Shown in pieces: positions 17,972 to 28,365 of a DNA stretch of 64,000 bases. Under the pieces are notes generated by a model. It saw nothing but the letters and a program-made list of their open reading frames with translations, did not search any database and was not told the DNA's origin. A program made the position numbers and the translations under genes. Source of the stretch: an uncultured Muribaculaceae bacterium (lineage in GTDB: Bacteria > Bacteroidota > Bacteroidia > Bacteroidales > Muribaculaceae); the NCBI GenBank assembly GCA_910588245.1, contig CAJUQP010000015.1:6011-70010 (forward strand), read 5' to 3'. Every line of letters starts with the position of its first letter. The stretch's first letter is position 1.

Positions 17972-18697
17972 TCAGGCTTCCTCCTCGTCCTCTTTCATGT
18001 TGTGGAACACGTTCTGCACATCCTCGTCTTCCTCGAATTTCTCAAGCAGTTTCTCGATGGCCTCGCGCTGTTCGGGAGTTACCTCCTTGTAGTCGTTGGG
18101 GATGCGCTCAAACTCTGCCGACACGATTTCCAGGCCGCTCTCCTCCAAGAATTTCTGGATATTGGCAAACTGGTCGAAAGCGCCGTAGATTAGCCATTCC
18201 TCGTCTTCTGCCTCGAGTTCTGCCTCGAAGTCCATGAGGTTGAGCTCGAAATCCTCCTGTGAGGTCTCGGCGTTAGGTTTTACGTGGAACACGCTCTTGT
18301 GGTCGAAAAGGAATGAGAGCGAACCCTGTGTGCCGAGCGAGCCGCCGTGCTTGTTGAAATAAGAGCGGACATTGGCCACTGTGCGCTGGTTGTTGTCGGT
18401 GGCGGTCTCCACTACGATGGCGATGCCGTGGGGGCCGTATCCTTCGTAGACAATCTCCTTGTAGTCGCCGGCATCCTTGTCGGTGGCTTTCTTGATTGCA
18501 CGTTCCACGGTGTCCTTAGGCATGTTGGCGGCTTTTGCGTTCTGCATCAGCACGCGGAGACGGGGATTCATGTCGGGGTCGGGCCCACCGGCTTTGGCGG
18601 CGATCGTGATCTCCTTGCCTATGCGGGTGAATGTGCGGCTCATGTTGCCCCAACGTTTCAGTTTTCTTGCTTTGCGGTATTCAAATGCTCTTCCCAT
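17972..18697 (-). CDS. YebC/PmpR/TACO1-family protein
   Basis: A 241-residue member of the YebC family, long annotated as a DNA-binding regulator and more recently linked to relief of ribosome stalling during translation (family knowledge). The start MGRAFEYRKARKLKRWG lacks a signal peptide. Seen are the conserved FTRIGKEITIAAKAGGPDPDMNPRLR near residues 24-49, the YEGYGPHGIAIVVETATDN segment at about 104-122, and the acidic C-terminus ending EDEEEA, typical of Bacteroidota members. It lies 56 bp downstream of pheT on the same strand and is probably co-transcribed with it, which suits a translation role. Confidence 0.92.
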   Translation of the reverse strand: MGRAFEYRKARKLKRWGNMSRTFTRIGKEITIAAKAGGPDPDMNPRLRVLMQNAKAANMPKDTVERAIKKATDKDAGDYKEIVYEGYGPHGIAIVVETATDNNQRTVANVRSYFNKHGGSLGTQGSLSFLFDHKSVFHVKPNAETSQEDFELNLMDFEAELEAEDEEWLIYGAFDQFANIQKFLEESGLEIVSAEFERIPNDYKEVTPEQREAIEKLLEKFEEDEDVQNVFHNMKEDEEEA

Positions 18698-18753
18698 ATG
18701 ATGGTCTTAAGTATATCTGAGTATTTCTTTGTGAGCGAGGTGAGAGTGGATTG

Positions 18754-21240
18754 TCAGCGTAGCTGCGCGCCTGTTGTCTCGAGGGCCTTTATGATCTTCT
18801 GCATCACGGCGTCGATCTGGTGGTCGTTGAGTGTCTTCTCGTCGTCTTGCAGGGTGATGGCTATGCCGTAGCTCTTCTTGCCCGCAGGGAGGTTTTTCCC
18901 TTCGTAGACATCGAAGAGGGTTACTCCCTTGAGCAGCTTGCGCTCGGCTTTGCGCACGGTCTCGGCTATGCTCTGGAAAGTGACGGAGGAGTCGATGAGC
19001 AGAGCCAGGTCGCGGCGAACGGGCTGTGTCTTGGGCAGCGGCGCATAGGTGACCTGATGGGCGGCGACGAGCTTGAAGAGGGCATTCCAGTCGACAGAGG
19101 CATAGACCACACCTTGCTCTATCCCGAAGTGTTTTAGCAGGTCGTGACGCAGGATGCCGAGTGATGCTATCCTTTTCCCCTGACGGGTGGAATAGTCGAG
19201 ACGCGCGGCGAAGAATTCGTCGGAGGTCTGGCTTGTGACTACGGCTCCGGAGGGGAGACCGAGCACCCGGAACACGTTCTCGACAATTCCTTTGAGATCG
19301 AATGCCGAAGCCTCGGCGGCCTGGCGGTTCCAGGATGGGAGTGTGAAGTCGCCTGTCATCCATATGCCGAGCTCCATCCCTTCGTGGAAGGGTGCGAGAG
19401 GTTTGTCGGCTGTTATCTCCTTGTCCGGGTCGGTGGAGTAGACATTGCCGAATTCGTAGAACCTCAGGTCGGCTGCCTTGCGGTTGATGTTGTGGGCTAT
19501 GCTCTCGAGGCCTCCGAAGAGGAGGGTGCGGCGCATCACGGAGAGGTCGCCGCTGAGGGGGTTCATGATTTTCACGCATCCGGCGACGGGGAGCTGCTCC
19601 GATTTCTCGTAATATGAGGCGGCGGAAAGGGAGTTGTTGAGTATCTCCATGAATCCCTCCCCGGTGAGGCGGTCGCTGACGAGCTGCTGCAGTTCGTAGC
19701 TCAGGTCGGTGGCGCCGCGCTGCGAGAGGTTGGCGTGCATCTCGGTGCCGAACTCCACGTTGTTGTAGCCGTAGACGCGGAGAATCTCCTCCACCACGTC
19801 GCAGGGACGGGTGACGTCGACACGGTAGGAGGGCACTGTGAGATGGAGCGTGTCGGCCTCGGCGGTCTCCGTCACCTCGATCTCAAGGGCTTTGAGGATG
19901 GCTACCACGAGCTCCCGTGGAAGTTCCTTGCCGATAAGGTCGCGGCAATATGGCAGGGAGAAGTCGAATTCGGCGGCTTTCACCGGATCGGGATATATGT
20001 CGGCTGCGGGGCCGCATACCGTTCCTCCGGCAAGCTCCTTGATGAGGATGGCTGCCAGACGGGCTGCGTAGACGGTTATGTCGGGATCGGTGCCGCGTTC
20101 GTATCGGAATGAGGCGTCGGTGCTGAGACCATGCCGGCGCGCGGTGCGGCGTATGCGTGTGGGATTGAAATATGCGCTCTCGATGAATACGTTTTTCGTG
20201 GTCTCCGTCACTCCTGAGTCGAGACCTCCGAACACACCGGCTATGCACATCGGCTTCTCGGCGTCGCATATCATGAGATCGCGGTCGGAAAGCTTGCGCT
20301 CCACTCCGTCGAGGGTGGTGAATGGTGTGCCTTCGGGGCATGTGCGCACCACGATCTTCTCTCCGGCCACTTTGTCGAGATCGAAGCAGTGGAGGGGCTG
20401 CCCGATGCCGTTGAGTATGAAGTTGGTGATGTCGACCACATTGTTGATGGGGCGCTGGCCTATGGCGGTGAGCAGATTGCGGAGCCATTCGGGCGATTCC
20501 TTCACCTCGACGCCGCGTATGGTCACACCTGAATAGCGTGGACATCCGGCCGTGTCTTCCACGGAGATCTCCACGGCACCGTCTTCACGGTCGGGGGCGA
20601 AAGCGGAAGTGTCGGGGAGTTTGGCCTCGGGTTTCCCCCCGGGCTCCATCCCTTCCGTAAGTTGGCGTGCGAACAGAGCCTTGAGGTCGCGGGCCACTCC
20701 GTAGTGGCTGGCGGCATCCACGCGGTTAGGCGTGAGCTCCACCTCCAGGCAGTAGTCGCTTTCCACGTTGAAATATTCTGCCGCGGGAGTTCCTGCGGGC
20801 ACTGTGTCAGGGAGCACCATTATGCCGGCATGGTCTTCGCCGATGCCGATCTCGTCTTCCGCGCAGATCATGCCGTTAGACTCCACGCCACGAATCTTTG
20901 ATTTCTTTATCTGGAATTCCTTGTCGCCGTCGTAAAGGGTCGTGCCGATGGTGGCCACGACCACAGTCTGCCCGGCCGCCACGTTGGGGGCTCCGCATAC
21001 GATGGTCTGGGGCTCTCCTGAGCCGAGGTCGACAGTGGTGATGTGGAGATGGTCGGAGTTCGGATGAGGCTCGCATGTGAGCACTTTCCCGATCACGAGG
21101 CCCTTGAGGCCCCCCTTTATGCTTTCCACCTCCTCGATCTGGTCGCATTCGAGGCCGAGAGAGGTTAGCGCCGCCGTCAGTTCCTTCGGGGCGAGTGTGA
21201 AGTCAATGTAGCGTCTGAGCCACTTGTAAGAGATATTCAT
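18754..21240 (-). CDS. pheT: Phenylalanine-tRNA ligase, beta subunit
   Basis: The beta chain of the alpha2-beta2 phenylalanyl-tRNA synthetase, 828 residues, normal for bacteria. Order: N-terminal helices (MNISYKWLRRYIDF), an EMAP/tRNA-binding domain (about 40-150, GKVLTCEPHPNSDHLHI), the B3/4 editing domain (about 215-390), B5 domain, a catalytic-like core domain, and the C-terminal FDX-ACB anticodon-binding domain (about 735-828, PVRRDLALLIDSSVTFQSI). The alpha subunit gene is not adjacent. A promoter box lies at 21288-21295, and yebC follows. Confidence 0.97.
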   Translation of the reverse strand: MNISYKWLRRYIDFTLAPKELTAALTSLGLECDQIEEVESIKGGLKGLVIGKVLTCEPHPNSDHLHITTVDLGSGEPQTIVCGAPNVAAGQTVVVATIGTTLYDGDKEFQIKKSKIRGVESNGMICAEDEIGIGEDHAGIMVLPDTVPAGTPAAEYFNVESDYCLEVELTPNRVDAASHYGVARDLKALFARQLTEGMEPGGKPEAKLPDTSAFAPDREDGAVEISVEDTAGCPRYSGVTIRGVEVKESPEWLRNLLTAIGQRPINNVVDITNFILNGIGQPLHCFDLDKVAGEKIVVRTCPEGTPFTTLDGVERKLSDRDLMICDAEKPMCIAGVFGGLDSGVTETTKNVFIESAYFNPTRIRRTARRHGLSTDASFRYERGTDPDITVYAARLAAILIKELAGGTVCGPAADIYPDPVKAAEFDFSLPYCRDLIGKELPRELVVAILKALEIEVTETAEADTLHLTVPSYRVDVTRPCDVVEEILRVYGYNNVEFGTEMHANLSQRGATDLSYELQQLVSDRLTGEGFMEILNNSLSAASYYEKSEQLPVAGCVKIMNPLSGDLSVMRRTLLFGGLESIAHNINRKAADLRFYEFGNVYSTDPDKEITADKPLAPFHEGMELGIWMTGDFTLPSWNRQAAEASAFDLKGIVENVFRVLGLPSGAVVTSQTSDEFFAARLDYSTRQGKRIASLGILRHDLLKHFGIEQGVVYASVDWNALFKLVAAHQVTYAPLPKTQPVRRDLALLIDSSVTFQSIAETVRKAERKLLKGVTLFDVYEGKNLPAGKKSYGIAITLQDDEKTLNDHQIDAVMQKIIKALETTGAQLR

Positions 21241-21287
21241 ATCTGCAGATACTGTCTATAAGAAAGAGGAGAATGCGTTTCAAGGTG

Positions 21288-21295
21288 CAAAAGTA
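21288..21295 (-). promoter_or_regulatory. -7 box for pheT-yebC
   Basis: Minus strand TACTTTTG followed by CAC matches TAnnTTTG, 47 bp upstream of the pheT ATG. Confidence 0.65.
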
Positions 21296-21432
21296 ACAAA
21301 AAACGTGTAAATATCAAAGTATTCAGCCCTTGTAAAGAATAAAACGGCGAAGTTTGGCATATCGTTGTCTCCACGCAAGGCGATGCCGGGGGTGTCGGGA
21401 ATATGTCGCCGGAGGCTGTCGGGGATGTGCCG

Positions 21433-22266
21433 TCAGAGGTTGTCGTGGATGTAGCGGGCCACGGCGTCGGAGGTGTTGGGCCCGATGATGATGTCGGCTT
21501 CGGCCTTAACTTCATCGACGGCGTTTTCCACGGCTATCGCCACATCTGCCATGCGCAATAGGGGAAGGTCGTTGAGGTTGTCGCCGAATGCCACGATCCT
21601 GTCGGCGCCTGTCGCGGCTTTCAGTTTCCTGACGGCGTTGGCTTTCGAGGCGTCGGCCGAGAATACTTCGAGTATGCCTGTGTCGGGGCCGAACTGATCA
21701 TGGTAATAGATGGGATTGCATCCGTCGATCTTCACGATGTCGGAATAGGCTCCCGCCGCCATGGCCGAGGGCTGCATGGCGTAGAAGAGGAGTACGTCGG
21801 AAAGAGGGGCGGGCATCTCCGACTCTCCGTCGGCGGGGACATGGAATCGCTTGTAGGGGGAAAGGCTGCGGGTGGCAATGAATTCCTCCTCGAGAGGCGA
21901 CAGCGTTCCGGTATGGTAGGTCTGTATCACTCCCTCCCGCATGGTGAACATGAAGGCGGGAAGGGAGTGGGCACGGATGGCGCGCAGCACTTCGTCGGCA
22001 GTGCCGGGGTGCATGGTGACCACGTCGCTGTATAGCCCGGAGGCAGGGTTCCACATGGCGGCTCCGGTCATGACCACGATGGGGAGGGCGACTTGTATCC
22101 CCGAGAGAAGTATGGAGACTGTGGCCGGAGTGCGTGCTGTGGCGGCCGTGAAGAGGGCCCCGCGTGCTATGGCTCCGTTGAGCAGGCTCGCGGATTCGGC
22201 CGACACCCTGGAGTCTTCTCCGAGCAGGGTGCCGTCGAGGTCGCTTACGTAGAGAGTCTTCGCCAT
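21433..22266 (-). CDS. HAD-superfamily hydrolase, Cof-type sugar/nucleotide phosphatase
   Basis: A 277-residue HAD phosphatase of the Cof/YbiV subgroup. Motif I DLDGT is at residues 9-13, motif II lies near VVMTGAAMWN, the Lys of motif III is in ASKANAVRKL, and motif IV GDNLNDLPLLRMADVAIAVENA is complete, with the C2-type cap between motifs II and III. The substrate is unknown. The ATG at 22266 is chosen over upstream in-frame starts because it overlaps the DUF4834 stop by one base (TGATG), a normal coupling arrangement, and places motif I at residue 9 as in homologues. Confidence 0.9.
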   Translation of the reverse strand: MAKTLYVSDLDGTLLGEDSRVSAESASLLNGAIARGALFTAATARTPATVSILLSGIQVALPIVVMTGAAMWNPASGLYSDVVTMHPGTADEVLRAIRAHSLPAFMFTMREGVIQTYHTGTLSPLEEEFIATRSLSPYKRFHVPADGESEMPAPLSDVLLFYAMQPSAMAAGAYSDIVKIDGCNPIYYHDQFGPDTGILEVFSADASKANAVRKLKAATGADRIVAFGDNLNDLPLLRMADVAIAVENAVDEVKAEADIIIGPNTSDAVARYIHDNL

Positions 22267-22685
22267 CAGTCTTTTCTTTTCTTCCCGGTCTTTATCTCCT
22301 CCCATTCCACATCGCTGACCTGGCTTTCGCGGTAGAAGGTAGTGGTGCGGTGGCTGTCGTCGAATGAGCCGATGGTGGTCTCTGAATAGTCTTTTGTCTC
22401 TACAAACTCCACATCTTCGGCATATTCCTTCGGTATGATAGGGCCGTCGGGATCATAGTATCCGTAGCCGGATTGAGTCTGCCGCGAAGATGAATGTCGT
22501 GGTCCTCCTGTCGCGGAGGAGCGGCGTGATTCCTTGCGGGCCTGGCGGGAGCCTGGGCGTGGAGGCATTCCAGTGGCTTTGCGTAGATAGTCTTCCGCGC
22601 GACGTGCCATGAAACGTCCGACCCACTTCATGATAGTGGGCCAGAGGAGCAGGATAAGAAGAAATATGATTAATGCTATTCCCAT
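22266..22685 (-). CDS. DUF4834 family small membrane-anchored protein
   Basis: A 139-residue protein with one N-terminal transmembrane helix (MGIALIIFLLILLLWPTIMK) followed by basic, then Ser/Gly-rich and acidic cytoplasmic sequence (DYSETTIGSFD). This matches the DUF4834 family, found almost only in Bacteroidales; the function is unknown. It follows pssA on the same strand with a 67-bp gap that contains a short tandem repeat, and is coupled to the HAD gene, so psd, pssA, DUF4834 and HAD probably form one operon. Confidence 0.8.
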   Translation of the reverse strand: MGIALIIFLLILLLWPTIMKWVGRFMARRAEDYLRKATGMPPRPGSRQARKESRRSSATGGPRHSSSRQTQSGYGYYDPDGPIIPKEYAEDVEFVETKDYSETTIGSFDDSHRTTTFYRESQVSDVEWEEIKTGKKRKD

Positions 22686-22687
22686 AA

Positions 22688-22740
22688 ATACACCAATAGA
22701 GAGATACCGGCAGATACACCAAATAGAGAGATGCCGGCGG
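22688..22740. repeat. Two-copy 26/27-bp tandem repeat
   Basis: Copy 1 (22688-22713) and copy 2 (22714-22740) differ at about three positions and share the core AATAGAGAGAT followed by A/GCCGGC. They fill most of the gap between pssA and the DUF4834 gene. Confidence 0.85.
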
Positions 22741-22752
22741 AGTTAACTGAGA

Positions 22753-23448
22753 TCACTGCCTTTTGAAGGCGATGGAGAGGAGCACATAGATGACGATGAG
22801 CCAAAGCAGGCCGCCGACACCGAGAACGAGGCAACATACCGCCGCGGCTGCCACGAGGAGATAGCGTGCGAAATTCTCGCGGAACTTCAGATTCTTGAAT
22901 TTCAGCGAGAAGATGCGTATGGGGGAGTTCATGAGCCAGCATTCCACGAGTAGCACGGGGAGGAACCAGTACCATTCGGCGAGGGCTGTCACGCCGTCGT
23001 GAGCGTAGAGGGCCGCGTAGCCGATCCAGAAAATGGCGTTGGCAGGGATGGGAAGGCCTATGAAAGATGTGGCCTGGCGTGTGTCGATATTGAACCTCGC
23101 GAGGCGGATCGCACCGGCCACCGGAATGAGCAGTGCTCCCCAGGCCGTGCATTGCTGCGGCATGAAGAGATTGAGGATAATCATCGCGGGGGCCACGCCG
23201 AATGTCACCAGGTCGCAGAGGGAATCGAGTTCCTTCCCCAGACTGGAATAGGCGTGGAGAGTGCGCGCTGCCAGACCGTCGAGAAAGTCGGCGGCGGCTC
23301 CTATGGCTATGAATATGAAAGCCCATTCGTAGGCTTTCAGGGCGCCGAATTGTTCCTGTCCGTGGGCGGCCGCTATGATTGCCATGCATCCGGCCAGGAG
23401 GTTGACGCAGGTGATGGAGTTGGGTATGTTGCGTATGATCGCGTTCAT
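22753..23448 (-). CDS. pssA: CDP-diacylglycerol-serine O-phosphatidyltransferase
   Basis: Makes phosphatidylserine from CDP-diacylglycerol and serine at the inner membrane, the first step to phosphatidylethanolamine. The 231-residue protein carries the complete CDP-alcohol phosphotransferase motif D57-G58-x2-A61-R62-x8-G71-x3-D75-x3-D79, with several transmembrane helices around it. Its start overlaps the psd stop by 4 bp (23445-23448), so substrate production and decarboxylation are translationally linked. Confidence 0.95.
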   Translation of the reverse strand: MNAIIRNIPNSITCVNLLAGCMAIIAAAHGQEQFGALKAYEWAFIFIAIGAAADFLDGLAARTLHAYSSLGKELDSLCDLVTFGVAPAMIILNLFMPQQCTAWGALLIPVAGAIRLARFNIDTRQATSFIGLPIPANAIFWIGYAALYAHDGVTALAEWYWFLPVLLVECWLMNSPIRIFSLKFKNLKFRENFARYLLVAAAAVCCLVLGVGGLLWLIVIYVLLSIAFKRQ

Positions 23449-24116
23449 TTCTTTTGTTTTGGCTTAAGACGTGCCACAGGTGTAACGCCTCCCTTCACGT
23501 TTTGTTTCATTCCGACGAGGATTTCCGCGTCGACAGGGAGATAGAGGTCTACTCTCGAACCGAACTTTATGAAGCCGAGATGGTCGTCGATGTCAGCTTT
23601 ATATCCGCGGCGCGCATAGGTCACTATGCGGCGCGCCATGGCGCCGGCTATCTGGCGCACCGTGATGCGCTGGCCGCAGGTCACGATCCCTACGGTGCTG
23701 CGCTCGTTGTCTGTACTGGCCTTTGGAAGGTAGGCCGAGAGGAAGCGTCCTCTGTGATGGCGCACGTATTCCACCTCCCCGTCGACGGGATACCAGTTGG
23801 CGTGGACGTTGAGGGGCGACATGAAGACGGAGAGCATTATGGCCTCGCTGTGGAGGTACTCATCCTCAAAGACCTTCTCGATCGCCACGACGCGGCCGTC
23901 GACGGAGCTCACCACCATGTCGCGGCGCTCCCCCTTGTAGTTGCGTTTCGGGCAACGGAAGAAATTGAAGACAAAAAGATAGACCACCAGGGAGATGGCG
24001 GTGCATACCGACGGTATCCACACCGGGGGCATGAAAAGCCACACCGGCACGTTGACGGCCAGCAGCACGATTGGGAGGAGAATGAGGATATTGGTGCCTT
24101 CTCGGTGTATTTTCAC
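23445..24116 (-). CDS. psd: Phosphatidylserine decarboxylase proenzyme
   Basis: Converts phosphatidylserine to phosphatidylethanolamine with a self-made pyruvoyl group. The 223-residue short form has two N-terminal transmembrane helices (about 9-50) and the self-cleavage site in FIKFGSRVDLYLP, where S187 would become the pyruvoyl cofactor. The conserved FMSPLNVHANWYPVDG lies at about 98-113. It is the first gene of the psd-pssA unit, with a good promoter at 24226-24257. Confidence 0.95.
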   Translation of the reverse strand: MKIHREGTNILILLPIVLLAVNVPVWLFMPPVWIPSVCTAISLVVYLFVFNFFRCPKRNYKGERRDMVVSSVDGRVVAIEKVFEDEYLHSEAIMLSVFMSPLNVHANWYPVDGEVEYVRHHRGRFLSAYLPKASTDNERSTVGIVTCGQRITVRQIAGAMARRIVTYARRGYKADIDDHLGFIKFGSRVDLYLPVDAEILVGMKQNVKGGVTPVARLKPKQKK

Positions 24117-24225
24117 TTACTGTTGTCTCTTTAATTTTTGCGGCGCCCTACGGATTGTATCACTCTGAGGGAACATGGTCGGGGTCTGGGTGATGGCAGT
24201 GGCCGTAGATCGGCGGTTGATGTTG

Positions 24226-24257
24226 CAAATTTAAGGTTTTTCTAAGTATCTCACAAA
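24226..24257 (-). promoter_or_regulatory. Full promoter for psd-pssA
   Basis: Minus strand TTTG (24257-24254), exactly 20 bp, then TAAATTTG (24233-24226). This matches the Bacteroidota -33/-7 arrangement at both boxes. The psd ATG is 110 bp downstream. Confidence 0.8.
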
Positions 24258-24264
24258 TTTTTTG

Positions 24265-24272
24265 TAACTTTA
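24265..24272 (+). promoter_or_regulatory. Probable -7 box for the lipid kinase gene
   Basis: Plus strand TAACTTTA matches seven of eight consensus positions (last base A, not G), 32 bp before the ATG at 24304. It lies back to back with the psd promoter. Confidence 0.5.
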
Positions 24273-24303
24273 CGCACCATTTTTCAAGTTGCAGACACCG
24301 GAT

Positions 24304-25258
24304 ATGGCACAGAAACAAGCTTTATTAGTGGTAAACCCCAGATCGGGGACAAGGTCGAAGAGCGGCCTGGAGAAGTTGGTGGGCGAGCGCCTTGCGCCTT
24401 GCGGCATAGCCGTGGAGGCTGTGAGCACTCAGCGTCCCGGACATGCCGTGGAGCTGGCGGCACAGGCTGTGGCCTCCGGCTTCGACATGGTGATAAGCGC
24501 CGGTGGCGACGGCACAGTCAATGAGATCGCATCCGTGCTTGCCCACACGTCTGTGGCGCTCGGCATCCTCCCTCTCGGGTCAGGCAATGGCCTGGCGCGG
24601 TCGCTCGGCATCCCCCAGGATGTGGGAGAAGCCCTCCGTATCATCGGTCAGGGACACGTCATAAGATCTGACAGGGGAATCGTGAACGGAAAACCTTTTT
24701 ATTGTACTTTCGGAGTGGGCTTTGATGCCGCCGTAAGTGAGAAGTTCGCCACTGAGAAGCGGCGTGGACGCATCACTTATGTCAGGAATGTGATCAACGA
24801 GTTCCTGAAATACCGTTCGCAGCCCTACGCTATATCTATCGACGGAAAGGTCGTCACGGAGAAGGCCTTCCTCATAGCAGCCTGCAATGCCCCGCAATAT
24901 GGCAACAATGCCTACATAGCGCCCAACGCCAAGCTTTCAGACGGTCTGCTCGACCTGATAGTGATCCACGAAGGGTCGCCGCTTTCTACGGTGAAGGTCG
25001 GCGTAGACCTTATCACGGGTTATCTTGACCGCAACGCCCGCATCGACACGTTCAGGATCCAGTCGGCCACGATCACGTGTATGGAGGAATGTCCCGTGCA
25101 TATCGACGGCGATCCCCGTCGCATAGGCAACCGACTTGAGATCAGCTGCGACTCCTCCTCGCTTTCAGTATTCGCTCCCGAGAAGGAGGAGGAGTTCAAG
25201 CCGATAGTATCCCCTCTACGCTCCATGCTCAATGACCTGCGCTATGATGTCATGGCTA

Positions 25259-25272
<14 letters not shown>
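24304..25272 (+). CDS. Diacylglycerol/lipid kinase (DagK/YegS family)
   Basis: ATP-dependent kinase of the diacylglycerol/sphingosine kinase catalytic family, 322 residues. It has the nucleotide-binding NPRSGTRSKSG (11-21) and GGDGTVNE (67-74), and GSGNGLARSLGIP near residues 98-110. The C-terminal beta-sandwich includes HIDGDPRR. The ATG at 24304 is used rather than the in-frame TTG at 24289, which would add five residues. Divergence from psd-pssA fits a lipid role (recycling diacylglycerol to phosphatidic acid), but some bacteria use this family for other lipids. Confidence 0.88.
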
Positions 25273-25703
<431 letters not shown>

Positions 25704-25709
<6 letters not shown>

Positions 25710-28142
25710 AAACAGGTTCACGTTGGAGTCTTCTGCACGGTTCATATAGGTTGCCACACCCCCAATCACGACGTTGTCGAGAAGCTCCTCCTTGGCCACA
25801 CCCATGACGTCCATCGACATCTGGCAGGCTATGAATTCAACCCCGTTGGCTATGGCCATGTCGCGCAGCGTCTCAAGCGACTCTATGTTCTTGCGTTTCA
25901 TGATGTGGCGCATCATCTTCGGCCCCATTCCACCCATGTTCATCTTCGACAGCTTCAGCTTGCGTGAGCCCGAAGGGAGCATCATGCCGAACATCCTGCC
26001 GAAAATGTCTTTCTTGACTGCGGGCTTTCTCTCTTTCTTTATGGCGTTCAGACCCCAGAAAGTGAAGAATATCGACACCTTCTCGCCTGTGGCTGCCGCG
26101 CCGTTGGCCAGCACGAAAGTGGCGAGTGCCTTGTCAAGGTCGTCGCTGAACAGGATAAACGATTTCCCTTTCCCACGGTCGGCTGGCGCGTCATCCTTCC
26201 TGCCCTCTCCTTTCTCAACCACTATTGAAGTCACACCCCGTGAGGTGTCGTGAGATATAAAACGGTTGCCTGTGGAGTCGCACCATGCTTCCGCATCGCG
26301 TGCGAATCCGGGATCGGTGGCCTCGATGAGTATGCGGCTTCCCCGGGATGCTTTCTCCATGGTCTGCTTCAGCTTCATGATCGGTCCGGGACAGGAGAGC
26401 CCGCATGCGTCTATCTTAATGGTGGCCGCCCTTTCGGCTGGCGGCATCTCCGTTTTGTCGGCATGGCGTCCGGAAGATGGGGAGGGGGATGCGACGGGTG
26501 CTGTGGCTGTCTTGTAAGTGCGCAGACCGCCGATGAGATTGCGCACATCATTGAAGCCATTCTGACGGAGTATGCACGAGGCCAGATAGCCGCGCAGGCC
26601 TACACCGCAATAGAGCACCACGGGCTTGCCGGCGGGTATGCTCGCCAGCGATTCACGAATGTCGTCGAGCGGCAGGTTGATGGCGCCTTCGATGGCACCT
26701 GTGGCAAATTCCTCAGCCGTGCGCACGTCGATGAGGGTCACTTTCTCCTTGTCCATGTCTCGGAGCTCACGCCAGTAGATCGGATTCATTTTCCCGGACA
26801 GGATGTTGCCGGCCACGTATCCGGCGAGTGCCACAGGATCTTTAGCGGAGGAATAGGGGGGAGCGTAGGCGTGCTCGAGACGTGTGAGATCGGCTACGGT
26901 GCCACCGTTCTTGATCACCAGCGCGAACTCGTCTATGCGCTTGTCTATGCCGTCATAGCCAACAGCCTGCGCCCCGAGGAGTTTGCCTGTCGTCGGGTCG
27001 AATACCACTTTCACCGACATTATGGTTGCTCCGGGATAGTAGCCGGCATGTGAGTTGGGGTGGATGGTGGCTGTGAGATAAGGGATTCCCGCCTGACGCA
27101 GACGCTTGGCCGCCATGCCTGTGGCGGCTACCGTGAGATCGAACACCTTGGCCACGGATGTGCCGATGGCTCCTTCATATTTTGTCTTGTCGCCCCACAC
27201 CATATTGTCGGCCACAATCCTCGCCTGGCGGTTGGCGGGGCCGGCGAGATAATTCATCCAGGGCTCTCCGTTTATCGGGTGTGGATATTCGATGGCGTCA
27301 CCTACGGCATAGATGTCGGCGACAGAGGTGCGCAGATATTCGTTGACCGTTATCCCGCCGCGGGCTCCTGTCTGAAGACCTGCCTGGAGGGCGAGGGAGT
27401 TGGCCGGTCGCACGCCTATTGATAGGATCACTATGTCGGCATTGACTTTCTCTCCCGACGCGAAGGTGACTGTGAGGCCGTCGGAGTCTTGCTCGAAAGA
27501 TGTCACGGCCGTGTTCAGATATAGCGTCACTCCATGCTCCAGGAGGTGCTGATGCACTATGGCTGCCATTGAATAGTCGATCGGGGCCATTACCTGGTCG
27601 GCCATCTCCACTACGGCGACTTCCGCACCGGCTTCCTGAAGGTTCTCTGCCATCTCCAGTCCGATGAATCCTCCGCCGATCACGAGTGCGCGTCTCACAT
27701 TGTGACTTCCGAGGTAGCTCTTCACGGCATCCGTGTCGGCCACATTGCGCAGGGTGAAAATACCGGGCAGGTCGATGCCCGGCAGAGAGGGCCTGAAAGG
27801 CACGGCGCCGGGGGAGAGGAGCAGTCGGTCGTAGTTTTCCTCATATGTGGCTCCGTCCGGCCCCTTGACTTCCACGGTTTTTTTGTCGGGATGTATGGCA
27901 GTCACTTCCGAGTTGGTCCTGACGTCTATTCTGAATCTCCGGGCGAATGCCTCGGGTGTCTGCACAAACAGACGGTCGCGGTCAGCGATCGTGCCGCCGA
28001 TATAATACGGCAGCCCACAGTTTGCATAAGAAATGTACTCCCCTTTCTCGAAGAGGATGATATCGTCTTTTTCGGAGATCCTGCGGATTCTCGCTGCGGC
28101 TGTAGCGCCGCCGGCCACGCCGCCTATGATGAGATGCTTCAT
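25704..28142 (-). CDS. CoA-disulfide reductase-like flavoprotein fused to rhodanese, TusA and DsrE-like domains
   Basis: An 812-residue four-domain protein. Residues 1-450 form an FAD/NAD(P)H disulfide reductase of the CoA-disulfide/polysulfide reductase type, with GGVAGGATAAARIRR at 7-21 and the redox Cys C42 in SYANCGLPYY. Residues about 455-550 are a rhodanese domain with the persulfide Cys in VVLYCGVGLRGY. Residues about 585-650 are TusA-like with the CPGP motif (CGLSCPGPIMKLK). Residues about 670-812 are a DsrE2-like domain (ILFSDDLDKALATFVLANGA). The set suggests reduction of (poly)sulfide or CoA persulfide and handover of sulfane sulfur within one cytoplasmic polypeptide. It has its own promoter. 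Confidence 0.92.
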
Positions 28143-28164
28143 AACGTATTCTTTTATTTTTCCG

Positions 28165-28195
28165 CAAAGTTACATGATCAATCATTGACGACCAA
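28165..28195 (-). promoter_or_regulatory. Promoter of the CoA-disulfide reductase fusion gene
   Basis: Minus strand TTG (28195-28193), 20 bp, then TAACTTTG (28172-28165), matching the Bacteroidota promoter form. The ATG lies 23 bp beyond the -7 box. Confidence 0.75.
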
Positions 28196-28230
28196 CAGAT
28201 AATTGCTATCCTTTCATAGCTTTTGTCTAT

Positions 28231-28335
28231 TACTGTTTTCCGTTTTTCCGTTTTCCGTTGTCAGTAGTGGGTTGTTGCGGCTACTTCGCATGAGGATTCA
28301 ATTACTAATTGCAAACCACTAACTACTAATTAAAA
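28231..28335. repeat. Short-period degenerate repeats
   Basis: 28231-28262 is built of GTTTTCC-like units, and 28296-28332 of CTAATTA/ACTAACT-like units. Neither is coding. They resemble in style the satellite at 25.3-25.7 kb. Confidence 0.6.
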
Positions 28336-28365
28336 AAGCGGCGCACCCATTGTCTGAATGCGCCG
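28332..28365 (-). terminator. Rho-independent terminator closing an ORF-less unit
   Basis: On the minus strand CGGCGCA (28365-28359), 13-nt loop, TGCGCCG (28345-28339), one C, then six T residues (28337-28332). No protein gene lies upstream of it on this strand within the unit. Confidence 0.88.

Noticed and set aside
19883..20545. Basic 220-residue minus-strand frame
   Set aside because: Out-of-frame shadow within pheT; Arg/His/Pro-rich composition typical of the wrong frame in GC-rich DNA.
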